From JBBATK01 sp044228685 (GTDB lineage: Bacteria; Bacteroidota; Ignavibacteria; Kapaibacteriales; NICIL-2): DNA of 64,000 nucleotides. The position numbers and the translations under genes were made by a program. Of this stretch, positions 1 through 7,827 are shown in pieces (positions within the stretch are counted from its first letter, which is position 1; each line of letters begins with the position of its first letter). The stretch spans positions 15,370-79,369 of the forward strand of contig JBGAUL010000023.1 of the NCBI GenBank assembly GCA_044228685.1. The letters are read 5' to 3'. The notes under the pieces are model-generated. The model saw nothing but the letters and a program-made list of their open reading frames with translations. It was not told the origin of the DNA and searched no databases.

Positions 1-1251
1 CGCCTCTTCACTTTTGACTGTTTCTTTTAATTCGTGAAATCTCTCAAAGTGAAATTGACACTCTTCCCATCGAGCTTCTTGCTTATACAAATCTGACAGG
101 AGTTTATGATTCTCATATTGTTCATCGCGCGTTCCGAGTTGCTCTGACAATGCGACTGCGCCAAGCAAGTACTCTTCGGCTTTCTCGACATCATATCCGG
201 CGTAATTCTTGTTTGCATAAAGGCTGCCGATTTTTCCGCTGACACGGGCGACGTCGGCTCTCATTCCAATCTCATCGTGCAAAGCAAGCGCACGCAGCAT
301 ATACTCTAGCGCGCGCGGGTAGTCGCCAAGCAGATGTAGCACTGCTCCCATGTTTCCAATTGTACGAGCAGCTTCTGCTTTCAGTCCGAGTTCTTCGTGA
401 GTAGCCAGTGCGCGACTCATGTATTCAAGCGCGAGAGGGAATTCAGCGAGATTCTGGTACACGAGCCCCATGTTTCCGCAAACACGAGCAATACCGTCTT
501 TCTTTCCACCTTTTTCTTCGAGTTGGAGTGCGCGGCTTAAGTGTTCTAGTGCACGAGGGTAGTCTCCAAGACTTCGATGCACAACACCGATATCCGATAT
601 TTTACCGGCGAGCTCTTGTGTCATGCCAAGCTCTTCGTATAATGCTAAGGAGCGATACAAATAGTCAAGCGCGCGCGAGTAGTCTGAAAGATTCCAGTAC
701 ACACCTCCGATGTTTCCTAGGACTTTGGCGACCTCTACCTTCATTCCAAGTTCTTCCTGCAGCACAAGCGCGTTGTTCATATTCTCAAGCGCACGTGGGT
801 AGTCGTCAATTTTCCAATAGATCAGTCCGATATTGGCCCGATTTCGCGCTGCATCCACTTTCATACCGAGCTCATCTTGCAGCTTCATTGCTTGATTCAA
901 GTGCTCGAGAGCAGCAGAGTAATTGTCGAGTCTGTACCACACAATTCCAACATTAGCTATCGCTTTAACACGCGCTTCACTCGTCTCTCTGCGCTCATGA
1001 CCTTGTTGAACGATTAGTCTTTCAAGACAAGCAATCGCCTCCTCCGCAAGTGGGAGAGCCTCTGTCGCTTTTAGTCGACGTCCTAATACATCCGACAATC
1101 TTCGCAGGATATTGGATCGAACGAAAAGGTCTTTTTCCGCGACTTCTTCCCGAAGAAGATCGCGTAGCAGATCCTCAGCATCGCTATAATTTTCTGCAGC
1201 TATAAGTCGATCAACTTGCTCCAACTGTGCGAGCACTTCGTCGCGTGTCAT
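1..1251 (-). CDS. TPR-repeat protein, C-terminus cut by window edge (probable TPR-class III cyclase)
   Basis: An open frame of 417 codons runs from an ATG at 1251 to the left edge without a stop, so only the N-terminal part is visible. A GGAG Shine-Dalgarno lies 5 nt before the ATG. The translation is a helical N-terminal segment followed by about eight 40-residue tetratricopeptide units with recurring 'GNIGxVYxxLxDYxRALEYxxRAL' character. The last visible residues (LSDLYKQEARWEECQFHFE, then a charged helix) match the linker that precedes the cyclase domain in the genes at 14350 and 32599. I therefore infer that an adenylate/guanylate cyclase domain follows outside the window, but this is not seen. 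TPRs bind partner proteins, so the likely role is cytoplasmic signalling. It is oriented like the other three TPR-cyclases here. Confidence 0.85.
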   Translation of the reverse strand, partial: MTRDEVLAQLEQVDRLIAAENYSDAEDLLRDLLREEVAEKDLFVRSNILRRLSDVLGRRLKATEALPLAEEAIACLERLIVQQGHERRETSEARVKAIANVGIVWYRLDNYSAALEHLNQAMKLQDELGMKVDAARNRANIGLIYWKIDDYPRALENMNNALVLQEELGMKVEVAKVLGNIGGVYWNLSDYSRALDYLYRSLALYEELGMTQELAGKISDIGVVHRSLGDYPRALEHLSRALQLEEKGGKKDGIARVCGNMGLVYQNLAEFPLALEYMSRALATHEELGLKAEAARTIGNMGAVLHLLGDYPRALEYMLRALALHDEIGMRADVARVSGKIGSLYANKNYAGYDVEKAEEYLLGAVALSEQLGTRDEQYENHKLLSDLYKQEARWEECQFHFERFHELKETVKSEEA

Positions 1252-1658
1252 AATTTCTCCGTACTAACTTTTCGAAGTCCGCAATTGGATGAACAATGGG
1301 CTTCGGGTTGCTATCGTGTTGTTCCAATCAGCAATCTAATGCTCACAATGCTCCCGTAGGTTATGGGGAAACTCGAATAGTAACGCGTGATGGAATCGTG
1401 AAGTTTTACGAGAAATTGTCTTACGTTAAATGACAGGAGCTAGGTCACAAACGCGTTCCGCGCTGGGCTGGTCGTTGGAGGACGACGGTGCTTCGTCATC
1501 AACGTCGTTTGATGGCGGGTGTTAGGTCAAAGTCAATTAGAAACACTAAGGTCGATTGTCTTTGCGGTAGATATCTCAACCACGCATGCGATCTAATTGC
1601 AAAGCTGGTGCCTTTACTCTAGACCGAGGGTCGATGAAGTGCGGCGCTTTATTGACAA
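1252..1658. other. Intergenic, upstream of the TPR gene
   Basis: A 407-bp stretch lies between the start of the TPR gene and the end of the DHFR-like gene, both on the minus strand. It should hold the TPR gene promoter. I see no ORF with coding character, no strong terminator and no RNA gene. Confidence 0.5.
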
Positions 1659-2237
1659 CTACGCCAGTTTGTTTAATGCACGATAATGAAGCGCAATTAC
1701 TCCACAGGCAAAGGTCTTTGATTCAACCAGATCCAACTTGATAGTATCGATTACATGTGTAAAGAGCGGAGTTCCTTTGCCGACGATGATGGGATTGACG
1801 AAGAACCAGAACTCATCGATGAGACCAAGCTCAAGCAACGCGAGCGATGCTCGTGGACTTCCGAAAATCAGGATGTTCTTGCCCTCTTGCTTTTTGATTT
1901 CATTAATGCGCTCGACGAGATCGGTGCTGAGTACGGTAGTATTCGACAGACCGTCCTCACTCATACTCTTTGACAACACAATCTTCGACACTCGGTTATA
2001 CCAGCTCGAATGCTCAATGTCATGCTTACTCGCGCCTGGCTGCTGTCCGGCGCTTGGCCAGTAGCTCTGCATCATCTCATAGGTCACCCTACCGTACAAC
2101 GCCGCGTCCGCGTTATCCGTCATCGTTCCCACAAAGTCAAAAATCTCCTCGTCAACTTTGATAAAGTTCAGCTCGCCCTTCAACCCCGCGACGAAACCAT
2201 CAAGAGAAATGTGCATGAAGAAGACAAGTTTGCGCAT
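1659..2237 (-). CDS. Dihydrofolate reductase-family protein (RibD C-terminal domain type) 1
   Basis: A 192-aa single-domain protein of the DHFR/RibD_C fold. Family signatures are the N-terminal strand 'MRKLVFFMHISLDGFVAG', the 'ALYGRVTYEMM..YWP' nucleotide-binding segment (about residues 47-60), 'KIVLSKS', 'ILIFGSPRAS' and 'LIDEFWFFVNPIIVGKGTPLF' near the C-terminus. In this family these segments bind NAD(P)H and form the substrate cleft. Members are mostly uncharacterised reductases and are not the housekeeping folate enzyme. It is a lone gene on the minus strand with no clear Shine-Dalgarno. Two more paralogues lie at 6298 and 6977, too diverged to be recent duplicates. The family is confident; the substrate is unknown. 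Confidence 0.9.
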   Translation of the reverse strand: MRKLVFFMHISLDGFVAGLKGELNFIKVDEEIFDFVGTMTDNADAALYGRVTYEMMQSYWPSAGQQPGASKHDIEHSSWYNRVSKIVLSKSMSEDGLSNTTVLSTDLVERINEIKKQEGKNILIFGSPRASLALLELGLIDEFWFFVNPIIVGKGTPLFTHVIDTIKLDLVESKTFACGVIALHYRALNKLA

Positions 2238-2803
2238 GAGGACTGTTGCAGTTTAATGATAGGTGCAGGATCTGCAGTAGATAGTGCTTTGATTTATCAG
2301 AGCGGCACGAAAGTAACGAGATTCTACCACAGTGTGAATTACACACGATCTCTTCGAGTGCTCGCGCTCTTTTCTCTCTTTATCACAAGCTGAAATTTCA
2401 GAAGTAGTCTGGTTGCAAAGGACTAACTACCGGCAAACTCGAATCAACATGACCCGTCAAGGCTATGCTTTTATCGAGCATCCACAAAAGGGGTTTCTTC
2501 TTTTCGCGATATGGCAAAGACACCCTATCATAAAAGTCGTTACAACATAGGCTAAGCAGGTCTATATGATTAACGTTGCGGTACACTCGTAAATGACGAA
2601 GCAGAGTTTTGGTTCTTCCTAAAGCATTTCAGCTACTACCGACTCCCTGCACATTGCATTTTGAGGTCGACTATTCGGCGCATCAATTTCAACTCAACAC
2701 ACGAACTGAACACATTGTCTCACTTTTTCTATTTGACTGAAATACAATCGTCGTGTACTTTGTTCGAACCGCGATCCAATATTTTGACGGAACTAATCTC
2801 CCC
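2238..2803. other. Intergenic region, no gene seen
   Basis: 566 bp precede the DHFR-like gene at 1659. Short frames here (for example a 62-aa frame at 2398-2586 on the minus strand) are Cys/Leu-rich without family resemblance, and I do not count them as genes. I see no convincing terminator or RNA gene. Confidence 0.5.
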
Positions 2804-3226
2804 TCACTCCCCCTTCATCCCAAACGCAATCGCTTCCCACAGCACCTCTTCATTCACATCCTTCAGTGCTTTGAACTTGATGCAGTAGCCCGTGACGCTA
2901 GCCTTGCCGATTGTGGAGCCGTAAGCGTTTTTAAGATGACTCTTGTCTTCAAGTCCCATAACATAGACTGAGATTCCGGTTGTGTTGCCGCTGATGCCGA
3001 TGCGGAACCATTCGCGGGTGCTGCCATTGGCGTAGCGGAGTGTTTGTGTGCCGTAGCCGATGTTAGGATTCGCTACAACTTTTCCCTTGTCGTCGGTGCC
3101 GTCGAAGAACCAGAGTTTGCATTTGGGAAATGTCTTGAGCATGCGTGTGTGCATTGCTTGCATGTCGCTGCGCTTGGCGTCGACCTGACTTTCGATGTAG
3201 GACTTGATTTGATCTTTAACGCTCAT
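2804..3226 (-). CDS. DUF1801 domain protein
   Basis: A 140-aa protein using the ATG at 3226 (MSVKDQIKSYIESQ). The same frame is open 19 codons further up, but that extension is hydrophobic and unlike the family. The core has DUF1801 features: an N-terminal helix with 'MQAMHTRMLKTFPKCKLWFFDG', then 'NIGYGTQTLRYANGSTREWFRIGISGNTTGISVYVMG', and a C-terminal 'CIKFKALKDVNEEVLWEAI'. DUF1801 proteins are small cytoplasmic alpha/beta proteins (the YdhG group) of unknown biochemical role. No operon partner: it lies alone between two longer intergenic stretches. The family is fairly sure; the function is unknown. Confidence 0.85.
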   Translation of the reverse strand: MSVKDQIKSYIESQVDAKRSDMQAMHTRMLKTFPKCKLWFFDGTDDKGKVVANPNIGYGTQTLRYANGSTREWFRIGISGNTTGISVYVMGLEDKSHLKNAYGSTIGKASVTGYCIKFKALKDVNEEVLWEAIAFGMKGE

Positions 3227-3396
3227 ATTTCGTTCGATGATTAATACAATAATTCTAAAATCACTTCTGATCGCATCTTGCAAATCGCATGCATTAGCGG
3301 CTTGGCATCTTCGCTTGACGGCCTTCGATTTCAGCCAGGATCTTCCTCGTTGTCAATGAGAAGTTAGCAAGCTTTTAAAAAAGTACGCAAAGCGTT

Positions 3397-4140
3397 TCAA
3401 TTAATAATCTCGCCCTTATTCTGAGCCAGACGCTCTCGCCATTGTTGAATGCTTTCTTCACTCTGCCTCGACCAATCATGCAGCTCGCCGACGATCTTGA
3501 GAGGCGCTTCAGTGCGGTATGATCGGGTGAGATTTCCCGGGAACTTTTTGTCGGTGACGTTTGGATCGTCTTCGTAGGCACCACTGGGCTCGACCAAATA
3601 CACGCGCTGCTGACCCTCCCCCGCAGCCAAAGCAGCTGCCAGACCCGCCCCGTTGGGTAATGCTGTAAAGTAAATATGATTCATCACCAACTCAGTCTGA
3701 TAGTTCGATCTCTTGCCCGCAACGAGCAAATCACCAATTCGCAAGTCCGCCTTCGTGCCGTGGAAGAAGGGTCCTGTCTCGCCAATGCGCTCGCGACTCC
3801 GCTCCGCCAATTCTCGATGGTGCTGTGCAGACTCTCTATCGCCCATCTCTTCATAACAGCGAGCAATGTACAGATGCACACTCACTACCGCGCTACGCGC
3901 AGCAACGTCATCCACACGCTGTGCATGCTCCAAAGCCTTGTCATACCAACGCAGACAATCGTCAAGCGATACCTGATGTCGGGCAAGGAAAAATGCACTT
4001 AGAAATTTCTCGAAATCATCACTCGCGTCATTCCAGGCTTGCGTGAAAATCGTTGCAGCAGAAGCAAGATCAGCTGCAGCTTCTTGTGCCATTGCTTGAA
4101 GACAGAGACGAACGATTGGGTTTGTGGGACTGAATTCCAT
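3397..4140 (-). CDS. Arr-type ADP-ribosyltransferase with N-terminal helical (TPR-like) domain
   Basis: A 247-aa protein in two parts. Residues 1 to about 120 are all helical and TPR-like (FFLARHQVSLDDCLRWYDKAL; ARCYEEMGDRESAQHHRELA). Residues about 122-225 match rifampin ADP-ribosyltransferase (Arr): 'GPFFHGTKADLRIGDLL', 'NHIYFTAL', and 'YLVEPSGAYEDDPNVTDKKF' followed by 'TRSYRTEAPLKIVGELHDW'. The His of FFHGT, the Tyr of HIYF and the Asp of the EDDPN loop, which correspond to the Arr active-site residues, are all present. Arr transfers ADP-ribose from NAD to the rifamycin ansa chain. Stand-alone Arr is about 140 aa, so the helical half is an addition; from memory this arrangement also occurs in Bacteroidota proteins, often misnamed rRNA methyltransferase. 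Whether rifamycin is the real substrate cannot be told. Confidence 0.85.
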   Translation of the reverse strand: MEFSPTNPIVRLCLQAMAQEAAADLASAATIFTQAWNDASDDFEKFLSAFFLARHQVSLDDCLRWYDKALEHAQRVDDVAARSAVVSVHLYIARCYEEMGDRESAQHHRELAERSRERIGETGPFFHGTKADLRIGDLLVAGKRSNYQTELVMNHIYFTALPNGAGLAAALAAGEGQQRVYLVEPSGAYEDDPNVTDKKFPGNLTRSYRTEAPLKIVGELHDWSRQSEESIQQWRERLAQNKGEIIN

Positions 4141-4553
4141 TGGTGTTGTTATTGTTGATTATTCAAATGTAGATGACAGAGACAATCTGCATATGACTTT
4201 TCAATGAGCTGCAAAACACCCGCAGTTGAATAGCCAGCAGTTTGATTGAGAGCATTCAACGGTTTCGCGTCAATACTATTGCTGCGGCTCTTGAAAGGGA
4301 AAGGACGCGAGTAGCTATAGAGCACAGAGTGCACATATGAGACGGTGAATATGACATTGAACTACGAATCGCAAAGACCTTCGTGCGAATTCCCATAGAA
4401 AATTTCTAGCGCCTCAGATGATTCAACGCATAGTCATTGCTATCTAGATTGCATATGAAAAAACGACTCGCGTTGTATTCAGAGTTTACACGCAGCGTCC
4501 TTCACGACCATCAGCCGGAATTGGGTGAGTTCGATCAATGCACAAGAGGCACT
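4141..4553. other. Divergent intergenic region
   Basis: 413 bp lie between the diverging Arr-fusion gene (minus) and the lipoprotein gene (plus), so promoters for both should be here. The frame of the plus-strand gene is open upstream to a TTG at 4437, but the signal peptide favours the ATG at 4554. I see no clear operator or RNA. Confidence 0.4.
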
Positions 4554-5231
4554 ATGAATCCTGCCAGCTCAGACACTAGATATTTCACGCGAGTGCATGT
4601 TCTCTTTCTTGCGTTCATGATTGCTGCGCTCATTGCTCTCAGTTCTTGCAGCACGACACATCCCGTGCGCATTCTTCCTGCCGGCGAGCAGGCGCTGAAC
4701 ATCTCGCTCGGCGGACCAATTGTTCCCGGTGAAAGTCCGGTTGGCTTTATACCCTATTTCGATGTTGGATATGTGCGCGGTCTCAGCGATAACTGGACCA
4801 TGCAAGCCGACGTGCACGCATTGCCCGCTGTGTTTGGAACCTTTGGTGCTGATGTTGGAATGGCGACCAGACTGTGTCGAGAGGATGGGTGGCGACCTGA
4901 GATTACAGCAAAAGGACAAGCCCTCGTTTTCACTGATTTCACATCAGCCCGTGTGTATCCTTTGCTCAGCCTCATTGGCAGCTACCAGCTCAAGCCACGT
5001 ACATTGGTTTATGGCGGATTAGAAACAGTCTATCAGTTTAATGGCTCACGCGTCTACCTTACGCCGCTGCTTGGTCTGCAGTTTCCCTTGTCGAACACGA
5101 TCGGCATGCAGACAGAGCTCAAATGGATGGCATCGAATGTGAACACACACAGTGGAATTTTCGAGGGTACAGGTTCGATTTCTTCTCACGGCGGGATCGC
5201 CTTCTTTGTAGGACTGAACTATGCGCTCTAA
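4554..5231 (+). CDS. Predicted outer-membrane lipoprotein, beta-barrel-like
   Basis: A 225-aa protein from the ATG at 4554. The N-terminus has a basic start, a hydrophobic stretch (VLFLAFMIAALIAL) and a lipobox ending SSC, giving a predicted lipidated Cys near residue 31. The rest is rich in alternating strands with Gly and aromatics (LSLGGPIVPGE, GYVRGLSDNWTMQADVHAL, YGGLETVYQFNGSRVYLTPLLGLQFPL), and the last residues 'GIAFFVGLNYAL' are typical of an outer-membrane barrel strand. I recognise no named family. The gene overlaps the following hydrolase gene by 11 nt, so the two are probably co-translated and act together at the envelope. An upstream TTG (4437) or ATG (4455) start would bury the signal peptide behind about 40 charged residues. 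Confidence 0.75.
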   Translation: MNPASSDTRYFTRVHVLFLAFMIAALIALSSCSTTHPVRILPAGEQALNISLGGPIVPGESPVGFIPYFDVGYVRGLSDNWTMQADVHALPAVFGTFGADVGMATRLCREDGWRPEITAKGQALVFTDFTSARVYPLLSLIGSYQLKPRTLVYGGLETVYQFNGSRVYLTPLLGLQFPLSNTIGMQTELKWMASNVNTHSGIFEGTGSISSHGGIAFFVGLNYAL

Positions 5232-6054
5232 ACAACTTCTACTCGTCATGCTTGTGGCGCTTTCACTGCTCCTCAACTCCTGCATGAAAATGGACAGCTT
5301 TTTGTACAACACCAAAGAGCTGCAATCCTACACACTCAGTCACGCCATCATCCCCGACAGCGCTGTCGAAGAACTCAACTGCGTCTCTGAAGGCAATACT
5401 CTTTATGGATTCTATGTGCACTCTAACGGCAAGCACAGCGATCTCACCGTTCTGTATTGTCATGGCAACAAAGAAAGCATCGATCCCTACTGGGAACGCG
5501 TTGAACTACTCTATCAAGCCGGCTTCAACGTCTACATCTTCGACTACCGAGGCTTCGGCAAAAGTCAAGGCAGCTCATCCGAAAGCTCACTTGCAACCGA
5601 TGCACGCGCCGCACTCGCAGCGCTAAAAGCGCACACACACGTCGCTGATTCCTCACTTGCTATATATGGTTTCTCACTCGGAGGCGTTCCAGCGATCGAT
5701 CTTGCCGCAAACGTAATTCAGCCTCGCGTGCTAATTACCGAATCGATCTTTGCTTCCGGCGAAACCCTTGTCCAAAGCGGAACCCTACTCGACATCCCCG
5801 GTTCTTTCTTGCTCAAAGGCGAGTACCCGAACTCAACACGCATTCGCTCGGTGCACACGCCCCTGCTCATGCTCCACGGCGACAGCGACACCTTCATCGA
5901 CATCGACAAGAGTGGACGCGCTATCTACGCCCAAGCAAACGATCCAAAACATTTCATCCCCGTCCCCGGCGCAAACCACACAGACGTCCCGATGCGTTAC
6001 GGCACAGCGAAATACATTTCGTTGATTGAGGATTTTGTGGTGAAGCGGAGGTAG
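5221..6054 (+). CDS. Alpha/beta hydrolase lipoprotein
   Basis: A 277-aa serine hydrolase with a lipoprotein signal (LLLVMLVALSLLLNSC, Cys21). The fold shows in order: strand and oxyanion region 'TVLYCHGNKESID', 'FNVYIFDYRGFGKSQG', nucleophile elbow 'YGFSLGG' with Ser152, acid loop 'MLHGDSDTFID' (Asp223 likely) and the catalytic His253 in 'PGANHTD'. It resembles the BAAT/DUF/YqkD-like hydrolases that sit on the periplasmic side of a membrane. It starts inside the end of the upstream lipoprotein gene (11-nt overlap), which suggests translational coupling. The substrate (ester, peptide or acyl group) cannot be inferred. No obvious terminator follows. Confidence 0.9.
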   Translation: MRSKQLLLVMLVALSLLLNSCMKMDSFLYNTKELQSYTLSHAIIPDSAVEELNCVSEGNTLYGFYVHSNGKHSDLTVLYCHGNKESIDPYWERVELLYQAGFNVYIFDYRGFGKSQGSSSESSLATDARAALAALKAHTHVADSSLAIYGFSLGGVPAIDLAANVIQPRVLITESIFASGETLVQSGTLLDIPGSFLLKGEYPNSTRIRSVHTPLLMLHGDSDTFIDIDKSGRAIYAQANDPKHFIPVPGANHTDVPMRYGTAKYISLIEDFVVKRR

Positions 6055-6297
6055 GGGGAGATACTCTATGGCTATTTGAACTTTGCGTCGTGTAGTAAAG
6101 ATGTGTAAGCAGAGTATTACTAAATCTGATTGTTCTTCATACCGAGTGAAAACTTCACTTCGAGATTCCGCGGCTGGAATTCGTGGATGCAGTGTGCTTC
6201 GCATTCAATGGTAGTCTGCTTCTTCGTTTACCTCCCCTCCTCAATCTCCCTCATTCACCTATATTCCCATCTCACATGAACAACCACACAACTCTCT

Positions 6298-6852
6298 ATG
6301 CCAAAGATTATCGCTGCTATCAACATGACTCTCGACGGATTTTGTGATCACACTGCGGGTATTGCTGATGAGGAATTGCACGACTACTTTACGGAACTGT
6401 TGAAGCAAGCTGACGGACTGTTGTACGGTCGCACTACCTATCAGCTGATGGAAGATAGTTGGCCTCCAATGATTGAACATCCTACCGGCCATGCATCCTT
6501 GGATGAGTTTGCGAAGGCTATTGATGACACAGAGAAGATCGTTTTTTCGCGGACGCTAGAGAATGTCACGTGGAGAAATTCACGTCTGGCAACACGCAGT
6601 CTTGAAGAAGAGGTTCGCGCACTCAAGCAGCTCGACGGCAACTTCTACTCAGCGAGTAGTCCAAGCATTATCGTTGAGCTCACCAACCTCGATCTCATAG
6701 ATGAATACTATCTGTGTATTCATCCCGTTATTCTTGGAAATGGACTGCGCCTCTTCCGAGATATCCAATCATCAAAGCGATTGAATCTTGTTGGTACCAA
6801 GCAGTTCGGCTCTGGTGCGTTGCTCTTGAGCTATGAAGTCGTGAGGAACTAA
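6298..6852 (+). CDS. Dihydrofolate reductase-family protein 2
   Basis: A 184-aa DHFR/RibD_C-fold protein starting at ATG 6298. Landmarks are 'MPKIIAAINMTLDGFCDH', 'GLLYGRTTYQLMEDSWP' (about residues 40-56), 'KIVFSRTLENVTW', 'FYSASSPSIIVELTNLDLIDEYYLCIHPVILGNGLRLF' and a C-terminal 'FGSGALLLSYEVV'. It belongs to the family of small NAD(P)-binding reductases related to RibD. A Cys replaces the usual small residue after 'LDGF', a minor oddity. A 124-nt gap separates it from the third copy on the same strand, so both may be transcribed together. Substrate unknown. Confidence 0.9.
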   Translation: MPKIIAAINMTLDGFCDHTAGIADEELHDYFTELLKQADGLLYGRTTYQLMEDSWPPMIEHPTGHASLDEFAKAIDDTEKIVFSRTLENVTWRNSRLATRSLEEEVRALKQLDGNFYSASSPSIIVELTNLDLIDEYYLCIHPVILGNGLRLFRDIQSSKRLNLVGTKQFGSGALLLSYEVVRN

Positions 6853-6976
6853 ACTGCGCTTGCTCAACGTTGCTACTAGTCGGAACTAATTCATGAAGTG
6901 CAACGCTTCTGCCACGAGGGAAGTGATTGCATCAATGCTTAGGTGATTCTATTAACGAGCCATCGAGATTTCTACC

Positions 6977-7570
6977 ATGCGCAAAATCATCGTCATCAAT
7001 TTCATGTCGCTGGATGGTGTCATTCAAGCACCCGGCGGACCTCAAGAAGACACCTCAGACAACTTCAGCCTCGGAGGCTGGAGCTCTGCTTACCAAGACG
7101 AAGTTTCAGGCGCGATTATCCGCAAGCAAATGCAAGCTGCCGATTACTTGCTAGGACGTCGTACCTTCGAAATCTGGGAAAGCTATTGGCCAATGCATGC
7201 CGAGTTCTGGCCCGGGATCAATGAAGGAGCGAAGTATGTTTTTTCAAAAAGTAGAGCATCCTCAGACTGGCAACACACAAGCTTCATCGACAGCATTGAG
7301 CAAATCAAAGCGCTGAAGAATAGCGATGGCGCGGATCTCCAAGTTTGGGGAAGTAGTCAGCTCGTGCATTTTCTGCTCCACCACGATCTTGTCGATGAAC
7401 TCTGGCTCAAGACCTTTCCCATCATCCTCGGCAAAGGCAAACGTCTCTTCGACGATTCCTCCCTCCCCGCCGCCTTCGAACTCAGCCAAAGCACCATCGC
7501 CCCAAGCGGCGTCATCATTGCCAATTATAAGCGCGCCGGCGCGGTGCAAAGCAGTCAAATCGAGATCTGA
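6977..7570 (+). CDS. Dihydrofolate reductase-family protein 3
   Basis: A 197-aa member of the same family, from ATG 6977. It shows 'MRKIIVINFMSLDGVIQAPGGPQED', which is the longer N-terminal loop typical of the YyaP/YwjB-like subgroup, then 'DYLLGRRTFEIWESYWP', 'KYVFSKS', 'LQVWGSSQLVHFLLHHDLVDELWLKTFPIILGKGKRLF' and a C-terminal 'GVIIANYKRAG'. It is clearly distinct from the copies at 1659 and 6298, so the three are more likely separate acquisitions or an old expansion than tandem duplicates. Its probable activity is NAD(P)H-dependent reduction of an unknown small molecule in the cytoplasm. Confidence 0.9.
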   Translation: MRKIIVINFMSLDGVIQAPGGPQEDTSDNFSLGGWSSAYQDEVSGAIIRKQMQAADYLLGRRTFEIWESYWPMHAEFWPGINEGAKYVFSKSRASSDWQHTSFIDSIEQIKALKNSDGADLQVWGSSQLVHFLLHHDLVDELWLKTFPIILGKGKRLFDDSSLPAAFELSQSTIAPSGVIIANYKRAGAVQSSQIEI

Positions 7571-7732
7571 TTTTCCGTTGTGCCGCTTGAATAGAAGCAT
7601 TGAGTGCGTCTCTGACCTTTAGCGTGCTTTGTCTCTATCTAGTGTCGATGACCGGAGCTTGGATGGGGTCATAATCGCTGTTTTTGGCTTGTTTTCGGAG
7701 TTTTTTCAAACCGTCGTGAGGGGGAATACATT

Positions 7733-7799
7733 TTACTCAATGCGTTGAGTAATTTTACTCAATACGTTGAGTAAATTTACTCAGTATATTGAGTAAATT
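7733..7799 (+). promoter_or_regulatory. Array of three 22-bp-phased palindromes (candidate operators)
   Basis: Three near-identical palindromes stand in tandem. Unit 1 (7733-7752) is TTACTCAA-tgcg-TTGAGTAA. Unit 2 (7754-7775) has 9-bp arms TTTACTCAA / TTGAGTAAA. Unit 3 (7774-7799) has 10-bp arms AATTTACTCA / TGAGTAAATT around a TATA centre. Their centres (7742.5, 7764.5, 7786.5) are exactly 22 bp apart, about two helical turns, so proteins bound to each would sit on the same DNA face. The array ends 28 nt before the ATG of the AAA_14 ATPase, an ideal place for autoregulation or for a cruciform/structured leader. It is directly seen; the function is inferred. Confidence 0.75.
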
Positions 7800-7827
7800 G
7801 CAAGAGTGATTTTAAAGGGCCTTTTCT

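Noticed and set aside
408..956. 182-codon plus-strand frame
   Set aside because: It is antisense to the TPR repeats of the edge gene, whose frame is continuous and clearly a real protein.
2398..2586. 62-codon minus-strand frame in a 566-bp gap
   Set aside because: Composition is unlike the neighbouring proteins and no start signal is visible.
7733..7799. CRISPR-like reading of the 22-bp repeats
   Set aside because: The units abut without spacers and no cas genes are near, so this is an operator-like array.
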